Shown here in pieces: positions 15,778-18,730 of a stretch of 18,730 nt of DNA (its first letter is position 1; each line of letters begins with the position of its first letter). Source of the stretch: Flavobacteriaceae bacterium UBA4022 (GTDB lineage Bacteria; Bacteroidota; Bacteroidia; Flavobacteriales; Flavobacteriaceae); the NCBI GenBank assembly GCA_002384055.1, contig DGAU01000016.1, positions 1-18,730 on the forward strand, written 5' to 3'. The position numbers were made by a program, and so were the translations under genes. Under the pieces are notes generated by a model that was not told the DNA's origin, searched no databases, and saw nothing but the letters and a program-made list of their open reading frames with translations.

Positions 15778-16944
15778 ATGAACCAGTTATATTTTACAGA
15801 AGAACACAATAATTTTCGGTCTTCCTTTCGTTCTTTTCTCCAGAAAGAAGTCGTGCCGCATATCGAAAAGTGGGAAGCCTCTGGAACCATTGATCGTTTT
15901 ATTTGGAAAAAGTTTGGCGACATGGGTTATCTCGGCTTGACTTACGATGAAAAACATGGTGGACTGGGGCTTGATATTTTTTACACGGTTATTTTTCTGG
16001 AAGAGCTCCAGCAAATCAATAGTGCAGGTTTTGCTGCAGCCGTTTGGGCACATGTCTATTTGGCGATGACCCATTTGCATACCGAGGGCTCGCCAGAACA
16101 AAAAGAGGCTTATTTGGTGCCTAGTATTGCCGGGGATAAAATTGGCGCGCTGTGTATTACAGAGCCTTTTGGGGGGAGTGACGTCGGTGGAATGCGGACT
16201 ACTGCTACTGTCGATGGAGAGGATTATGTCCTCAATGGTTCAAAAACTTTTATTACCAATGGAGTTTATAGTGATTACCTCATTGTTGCCGCAAAGACGA
16301 CCCCGGAATTGGGTAACAAAGGCATCAGTTTATTCATTGTAGATCGTGGTGCGGCCGGTTTGTCGGCGACTAAATTGGACAAATTGGGGTGGCGTGCGAG
16401 TGATACAGCTGAACTTGCCTTCGATCAGGTACGTGTCCCTAAGCATAACCTGTTGGGCGAATGGGACCAAGGATTTGGTTACATCATGCAGCATTTTGCA
16501 TCAGAGCGCTTGATCATGGGTGTCAATGCCCATGCCCGAAGTGAGTGGGCGTTAGATTATACCATTCAGTATATGAAAGATCGCACGGCATTTGGTCAAT
16601 CGATCTCTAAGTTTCAGGCACTACGCCACCGCGTCGCGGAGCTGAGCTCAGAAGTGGCCATGTGTAAGACTTATAACTATGCAGTGGCAAATCATATGCA
16701 CCAGGGCCATTATGCGGTCAAAGAAGCAACCATGTCTAAGCTTATGTCTACTAAAATTGCAGATAAAGTGGCTTATGAATGCCTCCAATTTTTGGGAGGA
16801 TATGGCTATATGGAAGAATATCCTTTGGCGCGCCACTTTAGAGATAGTCGTTTAGGACCTATCGGTGGAGGTACCTCCGAAATATTAAAGGAAATTATAG
16901 CCAAAATGGTCATCGATGGCAAATCCTATAACCCCGCGACCTAA
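15778..16944 (+). CDS. Acyl-CoA dehydrogenase, long-chain/isovaleryl type active site
   Basis: 388 aa flavoenzyme that makes trans-2-enoyl-CoA by alpha,beta-dehydrogenation. Domain order is normal: N-terminal helices (1-120), beta domain with the FAD-binding signatures CITEPFGGSDVGGMRTTA (126-143) and GSKTFITNG (154-162), then the C-terminal helical bundle with DRTAFGQ (268-274) and QFLGGYGYMEEYPL. The classic catalytic Glu of short- and medium-chain enzymes (YEGT) is replaced: the sequence reads IGGGTSEIL with Gly364 there. Instead Glu243 in FASERL matches the helix-G base of long-chain and isovaleryl-CoA dehydrogenases. The substrate is thus more likely long or branched. Length is typical, and no electron-transfer flavoprotein genes are nearby. 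Confidence 0.93.
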   Translation: MNQLYFTEEHNNFRSSFRSFLQKEVVPHIEKWEASGTIDRFIWKKFGDMGYLGLTYDEKHGGLGLDIFYTVIFLEELQQINSAGFAAAVWAHVYLAMTHLHTEGSPEQKEAYLVPSIAGDKIGALCITEPFGGSDVGGMRTTATVDGEDYVLNGSKTFITNGVYSDYLIVAAKTTPELGNKGISLFIVDRGAAGLSATKLDKLGWRASDTAELAFDQVRVPKHNLLGEWDQGFGYIMQHFASERLIMGVNAHARSEWALDYTIQYMKDRTAFGQSISKFQALRHRVAELSSEVAMCKTYNYAVANHMHQGHYAVKEATMSKLMSTKIADKVAYECLQFLGGYGYMEEYPLARHFRDSRLGPIGGGTSEILKEIIAKMVIDGKSYNPAT

Positions 16945-16980
16945 AAATAAAAAAATCCATTTTCTTTAGGCAAAAAATTA

Positions 16981-16988
16981 TATATTTG
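16981..16988 (+). promoter_or_regulatory. -7 promoter element of rpsU
   Basis: TATATTTG matches TAnnTTTG exactly, 29 nt before the rpsU start codon. No strong -33 element is visible. Confidence 0.65.
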
Positions 16989-17001
16989 CCGTCCTAAAGA
17001 G

Positions 17002-17011
17002 AGGAGGTGAT
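17002..17011 (+). promoter_or_regulatory. Perfect extended Shine-Dalgarno sequence of rpsU
   Basis: AGGAGGTGAT is the exact complement of the canonical 16S rRNA 3' end over ten bases; AGGAGG ends 10 nt before the ATG at 17018. I see no comparable SD before other genes in the window. In Flavobacteriia rpsU is known for keeping a strong SD, because bS21 helps to hide the anti-SD on the ribosome. Confidence 0.92.
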
Positions 17012-17017
17012 GACCAT

Positions 17018-17212
17018 ATGTTAATTATACCAATTAAAGACGGAGAAAATATCGATAGAGCCCTAAAGCGCTTCAAACGTAAGTTTGATAAGACAGGGAC
17101 TATGCGCCAGTTACGTGCAAGACAACAGTTTACGAAACCTTCAATAGTGAATCGTAAGCAAGTCCAGAAAGCACAGTATATTCAGCGACTAAGAGATCGG
17201 GAAGATATTTAA
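17018..17212 (+). CDS. rpsU: Small ribosomal subunit protein bS21
   Basis: 64 aa, strongly basic, with the bS21 pattern: MLIIPIKDGENIDRALKRFK (1-20), then an RKFDKTG turn and an Arg/Lys/Gln-rich second helix. It is a protein of the 30S platform near the 16S 3' end. In Flavobacterium ribosomes bS21, with bS18 and bS6, sequesters the anti-SD; Tyr54 here (KAQYIQ) is at the position I recall as making such a contact, which needs checking. The gene is monocistronic by layout: own promoter (16981-16988), unusual strong SD (17002-17011) and strong terminator (17234-17267). Likely autogenous control: when bS21 is scarce, ribosomes with a free anti-SD translate rpsU better (established for flavobacteria, inferred here). 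Confidence 0.97.
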   Translation: MLIIPIKDGENIDRALKRFKRKFDKTGTMRQLRARQQFTKPSIVNRKQVQKAQYIQRLRDREDI

Positions 17213-17233
17213 TTACTTTCCTTTTCAGATATT

Positions 17234-17267
17234 AAAGCCACTCAATTCAATTGAGTGGCTTTTTTTT
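17234..17267 (+). terminator. Intrinsic terminator of rpsU
   Basis: A 12-bp perfect stem (AAAGCCACTCAA, 17234-17245, with TTGAGTGGCTTT, 17251-17262) around a TTCAA loop runs into a T-tract to 17267. It lies 21 nt after the rpsU stop. Confidence 0.95.
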
Positions 17268-17332
17268 GTGTTTATTCTTGGGATTGATTTGGGGTATCTT
17301 TTCGTATCTTGAAACCTGAAGTACCCAGGTAT

Positions 17333-18232
17333 ATGACTTCCTCTTTTGGTGCATTTGAAGACTATATTTCCCTTGAAAAAAACTACTCAAGGCATACCGC
17401 TAGTGCTTATCTAAACGACCTCATTTCTTTTCAAGGCTTTCTTCAAAACACTTATGAAATAGAAGACCTTGCCGAGGTGGTCTATCCAATGATTCGGAGC
17501 TGGATTGTGGTTTTGGTTGAACAAGGCTTGACCAATCGAACGGTAAATAGAAAAATGTCCGCACTTAAATCTTATTTTAAATTTTTGCTGAAAACCAAGC
17601 AAATTGACCGGAATCCGATGCTGAAGCATAAGTCGCTAAAAACATCCAAGACCATACAGGTTCCTTTTTCTTCTGAGGAAATCAGCGAAGTCTTAAGCGC
17701 TTTGGATCAGGTACAGGGATTTGAGGGGTGGCGGGATCGACTAATGGTTGAGTTGTTTTATGCTTCCGGCATGCGGCGTTCGGAGCTGATAGAATTGGAA
17801 GTGGACCACATCAATTGGGAGCGCAACACCATCAAGGTCCTGGGGAAACGCCAAAAGGAACGCATTATTCCGCTGATTCCTAGCGTGGTCATTACGTTAC
17901 GTCATTATTTAGATCAGCGGAGTGCTTTAGAAATTATGGGCCATGTGCCGTTCTTATTTTTATCTAAAAAGGGTGTTAAAATCTACGAGAATCTTGTTTA
18001 TCGCGTGATTAATGGCTACTTTAGAAAGGTCTCAAAAAAAGTAAAATGCAGTCCACACATTCTAAGACACTCGTTTGCGACTCATTTGCTTGATGAGGGG
18101 GCTGATCTGAATGCTGTTAAAGAACTTTTAGGGCATTCGAGTTTGTCATCTACGCAAGTCTATACCCATAATAGTATAGCGAAGTTAAAGCAGGCTCATG
18201 CGCAGGCCCATCCGAGACAAATAAAACCGTAA
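17333..18232 (+). CDS. xerC: Tyrosine recombinase, XerC-like
   Basis: 299 aa from ATG 17333, chosen over a TTG at 17309 because MTSSFGAFEDYISLEKNYS is a typical XerC beginning. The N-terminal SAM-like core-binding domain (1-95) is followed by the catalytic domain with all six expected residues: Arg148 (GMRRSEL), Lys172 (LGKRQ), His242 and Arg245 (PHILRHSFATHLL), His268 (LGHSS) and nucleophile Tyr277 (VYTH). Xer recombinases resolve chromosome dimers at dif near the terminus. The rpsU-recombinase-hpf context and the normal size point to the housekeeping enzyme, not a mobile-element integrase. It has no clear promoter; it starts 66 nt after the rpsU terminator, and hpf follows after 17 nt, probably in the same mRNA. 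Confidence 0.93.
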   Translation: MTSSFGAFEDYISLEKNYSRHTASAYLNDLISFQGFLQNTYEIEDLAEVVYPMIRSWIVVLVEQGLTNRTVNRKMSALKSYFKFLLKTKQIDRNPMLKHKSLKTSKTIQVPFSSEEISEVLSALDQVQGFEGWRDRLMVELFYASGMRRSELIELEVDHINWERNTIKVLGKRQKERIIPLIPSVVITLRHYLDQRSALEIMGHVPFLFLSKKGVKIYENLVYRVINGYFRKVSKKVKCSPHILRHSFATHLLDEGADLNAVKELLGHSSLSSTQVYTHNSIAKLKQAHAQAHPRQIKP

Positions 18233-18249
18233 CCCAAAAACCGATCCAT

Positions 18250-18552
18250 ATGAAAATCACCATTCAAGCACCCGATATCAACGTGAGTCAAAGCTTAGTT
18301 AATTTCATCAACAGGAAACTAGATAAGCTTCATTTGGTCTATGATAAAATCATCCGTTCTGAAGTGTTTTTAAAGGTCAATAACACCAGTGAAAAGGAAA
18401 ACAAAATTGTGGAAGTTTTACTGCACATTCCTGGGGGTCAATTGGTCATCAAAAAAGAGGCTGCGACCTTTGAGGCTGCGATAGACCACGGGGCTCATTC
18501 ATTGCGCCGCAGACTAAAGAGAAAGAAGGAGAAACAGCGTGCTCGTGACTAG
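18250..18552 (+). CDS. hpf: Ribosome hibernation promoting factor, short form
   Basis: 100 aa with the beta-alpha-beta-beta-beta-alpha plan of the HPF/RaiA (S30AE) family: MKITIQAPDINVSQSLVNFI (1-20), a middle strand region with the IVEVLLHIPG segment, ATFEAAIDHGAHSLRRRLKR, and a very basic C-terminus. It binds the 30S decoding region in stationary phase and blocks translation, often helping 100S dimer formation. The C-terminal dimerisation domain of long HPF is absent. It follows the recombinase gene by 17 nt. The 112 nt between its stop and the tRNA hold the tRNA promoter and a hairpin. Confidence 0.95.
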   Translation: MKITIQAPDINVSQSLVNFINRKLDKLHLVYDKIIRSEVFLKVNNTSEKENKIVEVLLHIPGGQLVIKKEAATFEAAIDHGAHSLRRRLKRKKEKQRARD

Positions 18553-18595
18553 GTTATTTTTTTTTAAAAATATTTTTTTCATTCAAATATTTATA

Positions 18596-18603
18596 TACAT
18601 TTG
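18596..18603 (+). promoter_or_regulatory. -7 promoter element of the tRNA operon
   Basis: TACATTTG matches TAnnTTTG exactly inside a very A/T-rich stretch (18555-18602). The expected transcription start, about 4-7 nt downstream, falls at the edge of the hairpin at 18606. Confidence 0.7.
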
Positions 18604-18605
18604 CA

Positions 18606-18631
18606 GTCCGTTAGAAATAGCGGACTTTTTT
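18606..18631 (+). terminator. Hairpin with T-run between hpf and the tRNA
   Basis: GTCCGTTA (18606-18613) pairs with TAGCGGAC (18618-18625), one pair being G-U, around a GAAA tetraloop; six T follow (18626-18631). This has the shape of an intrinsic terminator and probably ends the recombinase-hpf mRNA. It overlaps the predicted start of the tRNA transcript. Confidence 0.75.
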
Positions 18632-18664
18632 ATGCGCAAATTGTAGCAAAAAAGGGGTGAAATT

Positions 18665-18730
18665 GCCGATGTAGCTCAGCTGGCTAGAGCAGCTGATTTG
18701 TAATCAGCAGGTCGTGGGTTCGAGTCCCTC
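18665..18730 (+). tRNA. tRNA-Thr (anticodon TGT), 3' end cut by window
   Basis: The acceptor 5' strand GCCGATG starts at 18665. The D arm is GCTC...GAGC. The anticodon stem GCTGA/TCAGC encloses loop TTTGTAA, giving anticodon TGT, which reads ACA (threonine). The T loop TTCGAGT is present, and about the last ten bases lie beyond the window. The T stem GTGGG/CCCTC has one T-T opposition. The position after hpf fits the usual flavobacterial order tRNA-Thr, tRNA-Tyr, tRNA-Gly, tRNA-Thr, tuf. Confidence 0.95.

Noticed and set aside
15787..16101. 104-codon minus-strand reading frame
   Set aside because: Antisense shadow of the acyl-CoA dehydrogenase N-terminal domain, with no recognisable features.
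16940..16970. CCTAAA...TTTAGG inverted repeat as a terminator of the dehydrogenase gene
   Set aside because: Only six pairs around a long A-rich loop and followed by CAAAAAATTA instead of a T-run; too weak to call.
17309..17332. TTG start giving eight extra N-terminal residues on the recombinase
   Set aside because: ATG 17333 gives the usual XerC N-terminus; the extra residues are not family-like.
17333..18730. Tyrosine recombinase close to a tRNA gene, as in an integrated mobile element
   Set aside because: The recombinase is a normal-size XerC-like protein in the conserved rpsU-recombinase-hpf-tRNA order; no attachment-site repeat or cargo genes are visible.
1..18730. CRISPR array, insertion sequence, toxin-antitoxin or defence island
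   Set aside because: No regularly spaced repeats, no transposase, and every substantial gene falls in a housekeeping or envelope family.

Overview
The window is a chromosomal stretch of a Bacteroidota bacterium, most likely of the class Flavobacteriia. Three observations support this. Several genes are preceded by the Bacteroidota -7 promoter element TAnnTTTG. Shine-Dalgarno sequences are almost absent, with one striking exception at rpsU. The right end has the order rpsU - tyrosine recombinase - hpf - tRNA-Thr, which in flavobacteria usually leads on to further tRNAs and tuf. GC content looks mid-40s percent by eye. Nearly all of the sequence is coding. I see no insertion sequence, CRISPR array, prophage or integron.

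Layout. (1) 1-4150: the C-terminal part of a long TPR protein, coupled to an outer-membrane beta-barrel protein related to TonB-dependent receptors and closed by a strong intrinsic terminator. (2) 4151-9658: a very compact run of genes in alternating orientation: YtcJ-type amidohydrolase lipoprotein (+), zinc-metalloprotease lipoprotein (-), DUF2059-like secreted protein (+), SAM methyltransferase (-), YkgJ-type cysteine-cluster protein (+), NamZ/DUF1343 exo-N-acetylmuramidase (-). The convergent pairs abut or overlap at their stop codons. (3) 9628-14815: LolC/E-type ABC permease, cystathionine-beta-synthase-type PLP enzyme, small PspC-domain protein overlapping a TrkA-type K+ channel gene, and an alanine/glycine:cation symporter. 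(4) 14816-16944: a membrane-anchored helix-hairpin-helix protein whose first codons contain a terminator-like stem-loop, then a long-chain-type acyl-CoA dehydrogenase. (5) 16981-18730: rpsU with a perfect 10-nt SD, a terminator, a XerC-like recombinase, the short ribosome hibernation factor HPF, and the 5' part of tRNA-Thr(TGT).

The genes do not form one pathway. Themes are the cell envelope (OMP, NamZ, permease, lipoproteins), ion and amino-acid transport (K+ channel, AGCS symporter), sulfur amino-acid and acyl-CoA metabolism, and ribosome function (bS21, HPF, tRNA). I found no clear new defence or mobile system. The points most worth checking are regulatory: the rpsU SD, the terminator-like hairpin inside the helix-hairpin-helix gene, the hairpin at the predicted tRNA transcription start, the inverted repeat just before the symporter start codon, and the overlapping divergent promoters near 6.6 kb. 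Two small gene partnerships (TPR plus barrel, PspC plus K+ channel) also look functionally meaningful.
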